Shown here piece after piece: positions 39,979-51,748 of a DNA stretch of 64,000 bases. Position numbers and translations under genes: made by a program. The stretch is taken from NCBI GenBank assembly GCA_964035545.1, contig OZ037765.1:11216698-11280697 (forward strand), written 5' to 3'. Below the pieces are notes generated by a model. It was not told where the DNA came from. It saw only the letters and a program-made list of their open reading frames with translations, and searched no databases. Position 1 is the first letter of the stretch. Every line of letters starts with the position of its first letter. The DNA comes from Bugula neritina. Lineage: Eukaryota > Bryozoa > Gymnolaemata > Cheilostomatida > Bugulidae.

Positions 39979-42900
39979 TCAAGTAGCAGGCCCCTGCATG
40001 TACCCATTGCTCAAACCTGTGTCATTTAAGTACTTGGATGACTTTTGCTTAGTGTTCTCTTTCAATTCAAATACCTCTTGAATAGCTGTCCGAAAGCAGT
40101 GGAAATTGTAGTCTATCAATCCTACAGCACATGTACGCACCTTGTGTCATGATTTTTGCTTACATTATTGCAACTTTCAATTCTAATTGTTAGCTTTTTA
40201 GTCAGAATGCATTTCAGCTGGTCACGTAAGATATATAAAAGTTAATAATTACAAAATGCTCCAAGAAGTATACCATAGTTGAAAGCTCAGTGCTTTAACT
40301 TTAAAACAATTTAAAGTTTACCATATTCACCATAAACTTATCTAGTGGGGCAGGGGGAGGGAATTGTAATAAAGTTTACCACAAAATGCATCTTAAAATC
40401 TTTTGGAAGATCAAGTTTTTGATAATATCATGATCAGGGTGATACAGGGTAAAATTAGCTGAAAATTTTTCTTTTAATAAAGATTTTAGGTTTTTTGTAA
40501 TAAACTATACATATATATTATATTATACATATTGACACTATACCTTGCTTGTCAAAGTTTTCCTCTCTTAGAATGCAGACTAAAGCTAAACATCTGTTTA
40601 CTTCCCGAAGGTAAAGTACTGTGCCATTGTTAAGTTTTATAGTAGAGGACGATTTGTTGTCAAATGCAGTGGCTTCATCTTCAAGTGCTCTAATTTTACA
40701 AAGAAAGTAAAAAAGATAACAATCTTGTCTACGAGTCATAATGTTGACTAATAATTAGGTAGTTTAAAATAAAATAAATACTCCATCGTTATAAAATATA
40801 ACTATGTCACTGTATAAGGCAAGACATTTTTGGATTACAAAAGTAGCATTACTAAAAAATTATGCTGTACTGCATGGCTTGAAACATAATTATATCTTTA
40901 TGAGCACAATTGTATGACAGCAACAAAAAGAAGCGAATTTTAAATTTTCAACCAAAGTAGGAGTAGTACTGCACTTACCCATATATACAAGAAATATCTA
41001 TGACCACATCAATCATGTCGCAACACAACTCATATGACTGCATATCCACAGGCATGCAGTCAGTAGCAATGTATATTTTGCTTACTACATCAAATAAGAA
41101 TGCCTTCTCTATGCAAGAGTTCTGAAAAAAAAACAGTTAAAAGAAGATGAAACTGTAAACACTAATGCTGAATGAGTGAGAGGTTTAAAACAATAAAAAA
41201 GTGAGCAGCAAATTTAAGCAGCCCTTTTTTTGACCTGTCACTATCCATGAAAAAATCGTCAGGTTTTAAATAGCACTTGTAGATAGTTACATAATACAAT
41301 GATGAAAAAGCATTACCTGTATGAGTATATTGAGAAGATGTTCCAGTGTTGGCAACTGAGGTATTAGTTTCTGTACAACTTTACTGAATGCTTCAAATAT
41401 GGAGTGATCATATATACTTGTTAAATAAAAGCTAAAATAGACAATATTATTGTACCAATTATTCCATTGTATCAAAATCAACTGAGATAATATTTTGGTG
41501 TGTCATTTTGGGAAAAAAGTAGCACACGGATTCACAGTGTTTGTGATGCAGCCATTATTTGTCAGAAATCCACAAAAAAAATTTATTTGAAAAAACTCTC
41601 GATGTTCAAATAAATGTTTTAGAAGACAAATACTATAATGAAGAAAAGAACAGGTAAAAGTTACCTAAATGTGATGTCAAGGCCTGCTTCCTGCAAATCA
41701 TCATTCGCTCTTTGATGAATATCTCGCTGCTTGTCCATTTTATCATCATCAGAGAGGCCATCTACTTTGTGTATGAAAACTTCAAACTTGATGTGTGGAT
41801 TCACCTTGTATGCTCTTGTAGTTGTCTGTCTTAAGCGAATTAAGGCATCCGTGTAGTCATCCTAGAATGTATACCACAAAGAAGCCTTTTGGTGTAGAGA
41901 GCTAGTATGGTATAATAACATTGTCTAGCTGTGAGTATGCATAAAATCATAAATTAAATATAATAAAAATTGAATATGCAAAAATAAAGTAACTTAGTAT
42001 AAAAGGTATTTAGCCTACAAACCTGAGCATCAATAACAAAGATTAGAGCACCGCATCCACCGAAAATAGTATCCGAGTCAAATGTGTGGTCAAAAAAGTC
42101 AATTTGCCCAGGAAAGTCCCAAATTTGGAATTGGATAAATGAGTTGTTTGAAATGTCTACAAAGACACATGATACAAAAATATGGAGCCATACTGTATCT
42201 AAAATTCTATATCTTATTGAAAATATAATAAAATTGTTCAAATGTAGATATTACCTTCTTTCACAATCTTTGGTGTACTGTCTAAGAAGAGGGTTTCATT
42301 TGGAGACATCTTTGTAAATACAACTTTTTGAATAGATGATTTCCCACTTCTGCAACAAATTATGCTAAGTTTAAATAATTGCAAATAAATTAAAGTAGCA
42401 AACAGCACCCATCAAGAGTTATTATTAAATCATGTGCTATGTTCATTACATTAAGTACTTGCAAAATAAATTAAAAAAACCAAATTTAGCTGAATACCTT
42501 TTTAGTCCCATTAGTAAAATTCTAGGTTTATTATCGGATGACATGGGGGCACCAGGAAAAGGGTCCTGATCATTATCATCTTCATACCCATAGCCTAATT
42601 GCTTGGAAAAAGAGCCAACTGGCATTTGGCTATACCCAAACGGTTCTTCATCTTCTTGATTGTAACTCTAAAATGGTAGTAGAAGCTACATAGAATTATT
42701 TTCATTTTTTTATAAAAAACTAACGCAAGTTTATAGTCACCATCCCTGTGAGAACCCCTAGTGGAAATGGGTTTTTGTTATATCGGGCTAAAGACTTATT
42801 CAGATGAGGCACAGGAGCAATTATGACTGGATGCTCTTCCTAACATCACCAATGGCCTTTGTCGGGGTTCGAACCCATGACTTCGTGCTTACTAAGCAAC

Positions 42901-43059
42901 GCTCTAACCCCTAGCCCACGACTGCTCCCTCAGTTTTCCTTTTCTTATACAAGTGTTGTAAAATTTAAAATACTGTGAAAATACAGAAGGGCAGAAAATA
43001 AAGAAGTGCAAAGCATTAGATACAGCCAAAATGAATTGAAATCTTATGCAATTTACCAT
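39979..43059 (-). CDS. RRAGC: Ras-related GTP-binding protein C/D (RagC/D)
   Basis: Nine coding exons, read downward: 43059-43057, 42667-42498, 42349-42255, 42156-42023, 41861-41665, 41431-41317, 41121-40979, 40689-40544, 40121-39979. GT-AG junctions and phases close to 381 aa (human RRAGC 399). The GTPase domain has P-loop GLKRSGKSS (55-63), switch II WDFPGQ (102-107) and HKVDG (165-169). The roadblock-type C-terminal half includes [20 protein letters not shown] and [20 protein letters not shown], nearly identical to vertebrate RagC/D. RagC/D pairs with RagA/B on the lysosome to recruit mTORC1 in response to amino acids. The N-terminal [13 protein letters not shown] matches the N-terminus of RagC, supporting exon 2. 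The start codon is inferred to be the last three bases of exon 1 (ACAATG then gtaaat), giving MSYNQEDEE, which resembles the vertebrate start. The C-terminal 30 residues are variable, as usual. Confidence 0.95.
42739..42930 (-). mobile_element. tRNA-derived SINE
   Basis: On the minus strand it opens with a tRNA-like head: TGGGCTAGGGGTTAGAGC (box A), then GGGTTCGAACCCCGAC (intact box B). A unique body follows (CCATTGGTGATGTTAGGAAG, CATCCAGT, ATAATTGCTCC), and then the tail GGGGTTCTCACAGGGATGG. The body matches the copy at 22175-22343. It lies in RRAGC intron 1, in the same orientation as the gene. Confidence 0.85.
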
Positions 43060-44454
43060 TGTAAACTACAGTGCGGGAGGTCTGTTAAACCATTAACCGT
43101 CAAGTATAATAAGCTGGGCTCTGTTCTCAGCTAACAAGTTTGCATATATATCCACTTGGTACCTGCAATATACGGAGGAGCACGTGAAAATTTTTTTGAA
43201 TATGAATTAAATCATGATTGCTACAGTTACAAGCACTAGATATTAAAATATACAAAAATATCTTGGCTACAATTTAAGAATAGAATCAAAGGTGCAAATT
43301 AAACAAATATCTTTAACGCTGGTTGTGTGATCTAAAAATATTTACAGTAATGGTGACTATAAACTTGGGTTTAAGTATTTAAGTGATCACGATAAGATCA
43401 CACAAAATCAGTAATTTTTATAGTTCAAACTTGGCTAGAAATTTCTTTATGTAATGAATATTTATATTTGTCAGTTCACAATCATAATCACAAAAATGTT
43501 CCACCTGATTTTCCGTTGATACATCATATTCATAATGATAATTGGAAACTGTACAATAGCTGTAGCTAAACTAATAACACTCGCAGTGAATGCTACGGTT
43601 AAATAAAATTATTATATCTAGTTTTTTTATTGAATCATACTTTAAAATCTATAAAATATATATTTTTAATTTTTAGTACTATGAATAACAGCCATAATAT
43701 AAGCACTAGACATCAAATGCAGTTATAGTTTTATTTACTAGTAAAAGTTATTACAAGTCTCATAGTGTTAGTGGGTATTATTTACCATATCATTATACAA
43801 TTATAAACACAATCACAGCAAAGAATTTACTAATTTAGTACTTTAACTTTAGCATTAAATTTACGCTATGTTTACCAAGTCTAGTATAAGTACTTGGCAT
43901 TGCATTTTTCAATTGATATAGGTGAAATAGTATTACCATCAATACCATTCGAAGTTACCAAGTTGCTTGGTGATAATTTGATGGTAATTCTTATTATACC
44001 TAAAATGTAAATATAATGTAAAAGTAGCTTGCCCTCTCCTCTCGACTTTATTTTTGAGCTAATTCAGCAAATGCAAGGCTTTTGATGGAACTCTTGAAAA
44101 GGGAAAAATGTAGAAACTTAGTTAACTGTAAATTACAGTCAAGCGAATCGTCAGAATATCTTAATTTTATATTGTTGATTGATGAGTTGCATTAACATAA
44201 GTGTTGACACTATAATTGCATAGGCAGCAGACAAGTAGCAAAGAAAGACTGACATTATAAAACAGCAGTTGCAGTGGCAATAATACATTTATATCCTACC
44301 TAAAATAAACAAGAATCAATAAAGTATCGGAAAGAACGTCCTAATCACAGCATCACTTAAAGCACTTTTGTTGTCTAATCAAGCCTCTGCCACACCTACT
44401 GATGTTGGAAACATAATTATATAAATAATCTTTATTTAAGTTGACTTGGTCCTT

Positions 44455-44640
44455 TTCATAACCCCTTTTTGACTTCCATCAGTCAAAAAGCTCTGTATCC
44501 AATTAGCAATAATGGGTCAATCCTCTAATTTACCCAATTTTTTATGAATAGCAAATGAGGAACATTATCGAAGGCCTTTTTGAAATCTAGAATTGCTGCA
44601 TGAGTAGTTGATGAGTTGTTATATTTATACTTATAGTTAT
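44455..44640 (-). pseudogene. Non-LTR retrotransposon reverse transcriptase fragment
   Basis: On the minus strand from about 44610, AAILDFKKAFDNVPHLLF is the conserved reverse-transcriptase motif around the first catalytic Asp (D-[FL]-x-K-A-F-D-x-V-x-H-x-L-L). After a stop near 44530 the similarity resumes in a shifted frame with NWIQSFLTDGSQKG, the next conserved block of the same domain. Only some 150 bp remain, with a stop and a frameshift, so it is a dead 5'-truncated LINE relic. The wording suits the Jockey/CR1/RTE groups, but I cannot choose between them. Confidence 0.75.
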
Positions 44641-45400
44641 ATTGAAAGTATAAAAAAAAATTAAAATAGTTTACGTTATTCAACTTCAACTTGAACTTCA
44701 AGAATAACAAAAAACACATAAACTATAAGTATAAGTATAACTATAACCATAAGTGATAAGTACAACTATTAACTATAAGTTAAAGCTAAAGTATTACTAT
44801 TCAACTGAATTAAAAGTAAAACCAACAGTAACACTAACACTAACAGTTTAAGTCACACTTACAGTAACTTTAACTTCAAGTTTATGTATAACATTAAGTT
44901 TAACTATAAGTATAGTCTATAAATATAAGACTTTATAGGTATTACTATTAGTATAACATTATGATTATCAATAAGAGTTTATACTAAATTGAAATAAGTA
45001 TAGTAAGTATTACTATTACTATTAGTATTATATTTAAAGTGCATTTAATAGTTTAAGTTAGAACAAAAACTTTAACTATAAGTATGAACTGAAAATAACT
45101 TTAATTTTAAGTACTATTACTGAGTATTAGTATTACAGTAAATATAAATATAATACTATTACTATAACTATTACTATTAGTATTAGTATTACAACTATAA
45201 ATATAATGATAATTCTTTAACTTTAAGACTTAATTTTAAGTTTAATATAATTTATAATAAATTTAATTATAAATAATAATAGTAATATCATTATGATTAT
45301 TAATAATTTTAATTTTATTACACTTTGACTTAGTCTTACGGTTAGTGTTACTGTTAGTGTTAGTGTTACAGCGACAGCCGATAATCATAATAATTATTTA
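44620..45400. repeat. Hexamer array upstream of RRAGC
   Basis: Begins beside the LINE relic with TATAAG/TATAAC words, passes through TTTAA[CG] (ACTTTAACTTCAAGTTTA), ATTA[CG]T (ATTACTATTAGTATT) and ends with TTA[CG]T[CG] at about 45335-45370. Same dialect set as the arrays near the other genes. About 1.6-2.3 kb upstream of the RRAGC start. Confidence 0.75.
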
Positions 45401-46099
45401 CATCAATATTATTTCTTTAATAATTAGCATTATTATTATACAACCATAAAATTACAATGATGAATGGTTTGGTTTTCTTTTAAAATTGACCAGAAACCTA
45501 AACCTTAAAGTTAATAGTTGTGACTTGACCTAACTTAGTCTTACGTTGAAGTTAAAGACAAACTTTATTTACAAAACTGAACACCAGTTAAAAGTTAGCT
45601 AGTTACTTTTTTAGCCTAATTTTATATCATTTAGTTCTGATTTGCTAGTTATAACATACTGCATTTAATGAAGTTGATAAATCTATAAAAACATAAACTA
45701 ATCTAAGGCTACAACTCATCATGTGATATTCCAAAGACCTCTTTCTACCTACTGCGTGAGTTAGATGAACGAAATGGGATTTGATTTTGCGCGACTGTAA
45801 GATCTGATAATTCAGATGAAAAATTCGACTTTAGTTAATGACGCAGCACAGATTGTATTTCCGAATTCACTTTCATTTTGTGTCTACTCAAAATGAAAAT
45901 AATCATGATATTCAAGTTTATACTTTTTATTTAATTGCAATCATTATCATCAGTTGTGGCTGGAGATTATCATAACTATTTACATTAGGTATAAATATAA
46001 TAATAATAATACAGGTATTATCATAATGATGAAGATAATGAAATCTTAATCACAGCATGAGCAATAATTCAAATTCAAATTGATTTGATTATCCTATCC

Positions 46100-46560
46100 G
46101 GCTATTACTATTGCTATTAGTATTACTAGTAATTAGTATTAGTATTACACTTACAGTATTAGTATTACTATTAGTAATTCTAATAGTATTACTATTACTA
46201 TTAGTATTAGGCATTAGAAGTAGTAGTAGTACTAGTACAGTACTACTATTACTACTACTACTAGTAGTAGTACTAGTAGTACTAGTAGTACTACTGTACT
46301 AGTACTACTACTTAATCTTATAGTTATAGTTATACACTTACTGTATGACTTTATAAGTATAACTTATAGTTATACTCATACTTATAGTGCTATAGTTATA
46401 GTTATAGCCTATAGGCTATAGGCATAGCTATACTTATTCTTATACTTATAGTTTAAGTTATAGTTAAGTTGAGCTAATACTAATATTAATAGTAATAACT
46501 AATAATAATACTAATAGTTAAATTTAATATTACGGTTATAGTTATACTTGATAAAATATA
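46100..46560. repeat. Hexamer and triplet array with strong dyad symmetry
   Basis: ATTA[CG]T words from 46105 to 46210, then an ACT/AGT triplet block at about 46215-46310 (AGTAGTAGTACTAGTACAG, CTACTACTAGTAGTAGT) that can fold on itself, then TATA[CG]T words to 46450 and AATACTAATA text. A 63-codon hydrophobic frame across it is a by-product of the repeat. Confidence 0.8.
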
Positions 46561-46663
46561 CAATTCCACTATTGTACTATTCAATACTCATTTGCAGTTG
46601 CTGTCTGCCACTGTCGCTATTATTGTGACTTGTAGGTATTAACAATAGTATGAAACGATTAGT

Positions 46664-47231
46664 GGGCATCATCCCAGATAGACGCTTCCCAGTTAGACGC
46701 TAAGCCAAATTTCTCACTTAGATGCTTCCCACATGGACGCTTCCCACATAGACGCTTCCCAGTTGGACGATACTTATTTATTTTAGTACAATATATATTT
46801 TACGTGCAATTTATTTGAATATTATTGAAATATATGTATATTTCAATAAACTTGGATTAATTGTTTGTTATCTAGAACCTAAATAAATTCCTGTGATCTG
46901 CATTAACCTATTGATTTTGCATATTCTATACTTCCTGTTGTGTGAAAAAATATTTCGTTAATAAGTATTCATTAAAAATAATGTCTATTATTATTGTATT
47001 ACTGTTTTTTTGCCCCACAAAAATCCGTGAAAAGCTGACTGTTATTCCAGATACTTTATATGAGCGATTATAGCTATTAGCATATTAGCTATTTAGCAAT
47101 CAATACAACAGTTGCATAGGTATATACATTATCATGGTACCAAAATAAAAATTAGTGTCTAAGTGGGAAGCGTCCAAGTGGAAAATTTGGCCTAACGTCT
47201 AATTGGGAAGCGTCTATCTGGTATGACACCG
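46664..47231. mobile_element. Foldback MITE with 15-bp GACGCTTCCCA cassettes
   Basis: 568-bp element with long terminal inverted repeats. The left end is GGGCATCATCCCAGATAG, followed by ACGCTTCCCAGTTAGACGCT. The right end reads inward from 47231 as CGGTGTCATACCAGATAG, followed by ACGCTTCCCAATTAGACGTT. Both arms continue with a GCCAAAT segment and further CTTCCCA units. In the left arm TGGACGCTTCCCACA and TAGACGCTTCCCAGT are adjacent 15-bp repeats (about 46732-46765). The centre is AT-rich and non-coding. I could not identify a convincing target duplication. Confidence 0.85.
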
Positions 47232-48160
47232 CTCTTTTGAGTCACACCAAAAATAAGTTACTTTAAAATTCACCTACTATCAAAATATCAAAATCAGTTT
47301 TAGAAATGCTGTCTCGGGTTCTTGCTTAAACATTTGAGTATTCACTATTAACATTTTTCGGTTATTTATATTATGACTGTGAATCTGTCGAAATTAGCAT
47401 AAATATGTATTTAATATTTATAACAATAGTAATTGAGCAAGTAGGGTTTATTAGTATTAATTATGATAAACTAAGATGCTCTAAGCATAACTATTCATAA
47501 CTGTTTTTCTTGGCTTAGCACTTTTCACCTCTAATCAATAAATTATTTACTCTTTTTAGTTGCCTTTATTAAATATTTTCCAATATTAATCATGGCCTTT
47601 GACTTCCATTTTGGCATGAAGCAGTTGCTAGAAATTCACTAGATTTTAATGAATTGACGCTATTGTAAGGCGTGGCTGTAAGACCAATTTGGTGAAGCCG
47701 TTTACGTAAAACTAATTGCAAGTCAAAGCCAACTTCCAGTAGCAAGCCACTGAATTATGGTAGCTTAGAAATTATACTGCGGTTAGTGTTATCGACTTAT
47801 ATCATAGTTAGCTGATAGTTACGTAATACTAGTATACAGTAGTTGCTGAAGCTAACTTGGTCAACAAGGAGTCTGTCTTACACAGCTAGCATAATACCCA
47901 ACGCTTTTGCATTTCCATTTTAATGCTTGAAAGCTACTTACCTGTATTTACCTGTATTCCTTCTCTTCTTGATGTGAAAGAATGGGCTAAGGGGAGAAAG
48001 CCAGGGGCTTTTTAGCCCCAGTAATGCAGCATGCAAATGTATGTCTCATAGAGTTTTACAAACAAGTATTTATGCCAATCCTCTGAAGCAATATCTTTTT
48101 ATACAACAAAGTTGAGTAGCTTGTCACCACTCAAGGTGCATGAAAGGACAAGAGTTATCA

Positions 48161-48923
48161 ATCACCAGCTTTCCATGGATCAATCTCAGCAAGATCGATC
48201 TATGAATGACCACTGTGATGAAAGTCAAAGTTTTGACATCTAAAAAGGTGGCTATCATAATTATTCAGTACTTCACTTAATAACTAACAATGAGTTATCA
48301 TTCTTGTTAATACAGTTTTTTTTTCTACTTCTCGGATAGTTCTGGCGTCTTCCCATGGTCTTATTGACTTGAGATCGATCTGAGTTCGATCTCCACAGAC
48401 CGATCATCTCAAATCGATCTTTGGCGTCTTTCCATGGATCGATCTCAGCAATTAAGAAAACCCAATCACATAAAGTTATAGACAGTAGAAAGTACAAAAA
48501 CGAGAGCATTTAAATTGAATTTAAATGGCTAGTAAAGCTTGCTTCAGTTAGTTATTTGCTGCGTAATTTTAAGTCTAGCAATCCTGTAAGTTTATGAATA
48601 ATCTGCAAGACAGCTATTCATTTTACATAAGCTGTTGAGCTAAAAGATTAAGAGTAATTCTCCTAAATTGGCACTAAAAGCTTTGCTGCCTATAGTTTAC
48701 AACTGCCATTAATTTTCAGACTGCAACAATCTTGTTTTTTGACCTCAGCAGCTTTAATCACTCAGATGGGTGGACAAATTATGCTATTGAAATATCCTTC
48801 ACTTAAAAGGAGACAACTCTGCGAGATTGATCGGACACTTATAGAAAAATGATCGATCTGAGCACATTTCGTAGATCGATCTCAGCGAGATCGATCTGAG
48901 GTGATCCATGGAAAGCCGGTGAT
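48161..48923. mobile_element. Inverted-repeat element rich in GATCGATCT
   Basis: The left end ATCACCAGCTTTCCATGGAT matches the right end ATCCATGGAAAGCCGGTGAT in inverted orientation with one mismatch. Inside both ends lie CTCAGCAAGATCGATCT-type blocks. An internal pair at about 48340-48450 (GGCGTCTTCCCATGG and GGCGTCTTTCCATGG with GATCGATCTGAG) looks like a nested or partial second copy. A related fragment is at about 50608-50650 (CAGATCGATCTTGAT, TTCCATGGCTTTATTGGCTT). No coding capacity. Confidence 0.75.
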
Positions 48924-49343
48924 AGTAGGAGTGCTACAAACTGATTCTAATAAAATCACAGAGAACTTCTATTCTTAGGTTCTTGTTACCGTATGAAATG
49001 AAAAGTGCAAGACAAAACTATTCCTAAAGTTACTACAATAATTGTGCCAAACTGTGGTATATCTTCTCTGCAGAGCCCAATGGCCTTGGCATAGCTAGTA
49101 AATGTATAGTGAACATGGCAATCACTCAAACCACTCTTCTATAGCCAAATATTCAGTAGTCAGCACAATGCATATGAGTCACAGCCACAGCCTTCAATAT
49201 TTGTTGACATATTCCAGTCAAACACAAATAGAAAGTTTAATAGAGAAGTTGTTGTTGTGACAGAATAATAAATATTACAAAATCATATACACTATTCCTC
49301 GAATATTTCTGCACCTATCACCTTCCGTGTGTAATCTGAACAG

Positions 49344-49618
49344 GGTGTCCGGTAAAAGTGGCACAGGTAATAATAGCACAGCTAAAAATGATCCAAATGG
49401 AAAAGTAGGTAAAAATGGCACATTTTTAATATTAAAGTTAGGCATGAGGTTTGCATTTGTAGTGGGGGTTCAGGTTTGGGGGGGGTTTCTAATTGGGGTG
49501 AGAAGTTTGGTTTTGGTAAAATGTAACATTATTGTGCCATTTTTACTTACTTTTCCATTTGTACCATTACTACCTGAGTCATTATTGCTGCACTATTTTT
49601 ACCTGTGACTTTTTCACC
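49344..49618. mobile_element. GGTAAAAATGGCACA foldback element, copy 1
   Basis: The left end is GGTGTCCGGTAAAAGTGGCA followed by CAGGTAATAATAGCACA. The right end is the decayed inverse (GCACTATTTTTACCTGTGAC, TTTTTCACC). The arms contain GGTAAAAATGGCAC and AAATGGAAAAGTAGGTAAAA units, separated by a G-rich middle (GGTTTGGGGGGGG). A 93-codon frame across it is spurious. Confidence 0.8.
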
Positions 49619-50092
49619 TTAAAATCTCTAAACAGTGATAAGGATTAAATGTTAAGTTAGCTGTTCATTTCAAGCTTTAAAGAGCGTAGATAATTTTTTA
49701 GGGCAATGATTAAGCATCTTTGTTCTATAGATCGTCGTTGGCTAGTCCTAGGTGTTCTGTGGGATTGTTTTTTCATTAGATCATCGGTTTAATCTTCAGT
49801 AGTCGCCTAATTTCATGTAAAGGGTACTTTAATCAACTTGACTAGTATATTTAGCTAGTTTGCGATAAAAGCAAAATGGTTGCTGTTTAGAAAACTACCA
49901 AACTGGTAAGCTGTACACAGCAAAGCTCTAAAAATGTGAACCAATCTGACAAAATGGCCAATTTAAAATAATTACTCTTTTATGTTTAGCTAAATAGTTC
50001 ATGCTAAAGTCAGGTACCAGTATAACTGCAAAATTAATAGCTGTCTAACAGATTATTCATAAACTTGCAGATTTGCTAAGCTTAAAATTACG

Positions 50093-50376
50093 ATTTTAGG
50101 CAAAAATGGCACAGGCAATAGTGCACAGGTAATAATGGCAAAAGTGGAACTCTAGGTAAAAATAGCCCTCTGATGTTAAATTTTTACCAAACCTCAAATG
50201 CCCAGCCTTTAAACTCCTCAAATGCCTAACCTTTAAACTCCAAACTCAAATCCTCAGCCCTAAACCCCTCATTCCAAACCCCCACCCGAAACCCTAGTAT
50301 TGAAAATGTGGCATTTTTACCTGCTTTGCCATTTGTGCCATTATTGCCTGTGCCATTTTTACCGGACACCTAAAAT
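50093..50376. mobile_element. GGTAAAAATGGCACA foldback element, copy 2, with target duplication
   Basis: The left end is ATTTTAGGCAAAAATGGCAC. The right end, read inward, is ATTTTAGGTGTCCGGTAAAA. If these ATTTTAGG ends are the true termini, the element is flanked by TACG at 50089-50092 and 50377-50380. The left end looks like the right end with TGTCCGG removed between short GG repeats. The middle is C-rich on plus (AACCCCTCATTCCAAACCCC), the complement of the G-rich middle of copy 1, so the two copies are in opposite orientation. Confidence 0.85.
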
Positions 50377-51361
50377 TACGTAGCAAATGATCAATGAAAG
50401 CAAATTGCAATTTGAAACTAAAGTTTTCACTCAGTAACCTCTTAATAGGATGATGAATTGTTGCTGAAAATTAGTGAATACCTGTAAAACATACATAGTG
50501 GTAGTGCTAGTAAATTTATTAATTTCAGCCATATAGGTAGCATCTTGTAATATTTGCCTAGTAGCTTAAAGTAAGCTTACTTTTGTTACCTAGTTAGCAT
50601 AGGAAGCACTCAGATCGATCTTGATATTTTCCATGGCTTTATTGGCTTGAAATTAAACCGAGTAACAGTGCCGTTATGAGACCAATATCAGTTCAATCAC
50701 ATGTCAGTTCAACCAGGAAAAATTGCCAAATTAATCTAAGCTGAGCAGGTGCTAAGCTAACTACAGTAACTACCTCCTTCTTATCTACTTTTCTGATCCG
50801 CATCTTAACGGTCATGCCAGCTATGCCCACTCTTTCAAATATTTTGAGAAGTACAGTGCTCCCTTTATATCTCAATAAGCTACGGGTCTATAAATCTAAA
50901 TTTGTAACATATTAGGATACCAGTTTTAACTCCTGAATCCGTAAAATTCGACCATTTTGTCCCTATACACACATACATAAGCTACAAAACGATGGTTCGA
51001 TCCCTTTTCGTCACCTATGAAATTTCTTGAGAAAAGGAACTGTGAGATACAGAGGGAGCACTGCATGCATTCGCTCTCTAGTTTTTAAGGGAATTGAAAA
51101 GCTTAGAGGATCATAGGCTGAAACTACTTTGGAAAGAATTTTTCAAGTTTTGTTGCATGCTGCACTGTTTGCATTGAATGAGAACCTGAACTTTTCTGTT
51201 CTTAGAAACCATTTTATCTAAGACAACAGATTTTTCAGCCGGAGAGGATTGTCACTCTATTTTAGAATTTTGAAGTTTTTTCTCTGAATATTTATAATTT
51301 TGGTAGCTTGAATTTTGCTCAAAATTGTTCAGGCATTTTGTAAATTCCACTTTCTTTATGA

Positions 51362-51748
51362 AAAGAAATTCTTTTTGGAATATATATGACTTGGTCATTT
51401 TGGAGCATAGCCACCTGGGTTTTAATTGTTGGATTTTCTCAAAAATGTTGCTACAATAGTCTGAGGTTCGGCATTACTGGTTTTGAAAGATGTGAAAATT
51501 TGGCAGCATATACGCTGGCAGAAGTTTGGAGGGTATCTGAGAATCGGGCAATATTATTTGTAATGACAGGATTAATAACCCATGTATCGTCCTATTCTAA
51601 TAAACTTTATACTGCATGTGGGTCTCTAGTGTTTGGATCAGCAACAGACTTTAGTGAGATGAAAATTGTCAGCATGTCGGCATACAAATTTAGCAGTTTT
51701 GGAGCTCTTGAATTTTATGAGATACCTGCAGTAAATTATTTCAAGTGA
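51362..51748 (+). other. Unassigned open reading frame
   Basis: Open from 51362, with the first ATG at 51386 and a stop at 51748 (120 codons from the ATG). It is unusually long for chance in this AT-rich DNA. The predicted protein begins with a hydrophobic stretch (WSIATWVLIVGF) and has ordinary composition after it (GFERCENLAAYTLAEVWRVS). I recognise no family. There is no clear splice acceptor or poly(A) signal tied to it. It could be an exon of an unrecognised gene, a transposon relic or chance. Confidence 0.2.

Noticed and set aside
46111-46302. 63-codon hydrophobic frame resembling a membrane peptide
   Set aside because: It is produced by ATTACT/ATTAGT words of the hexamer array.
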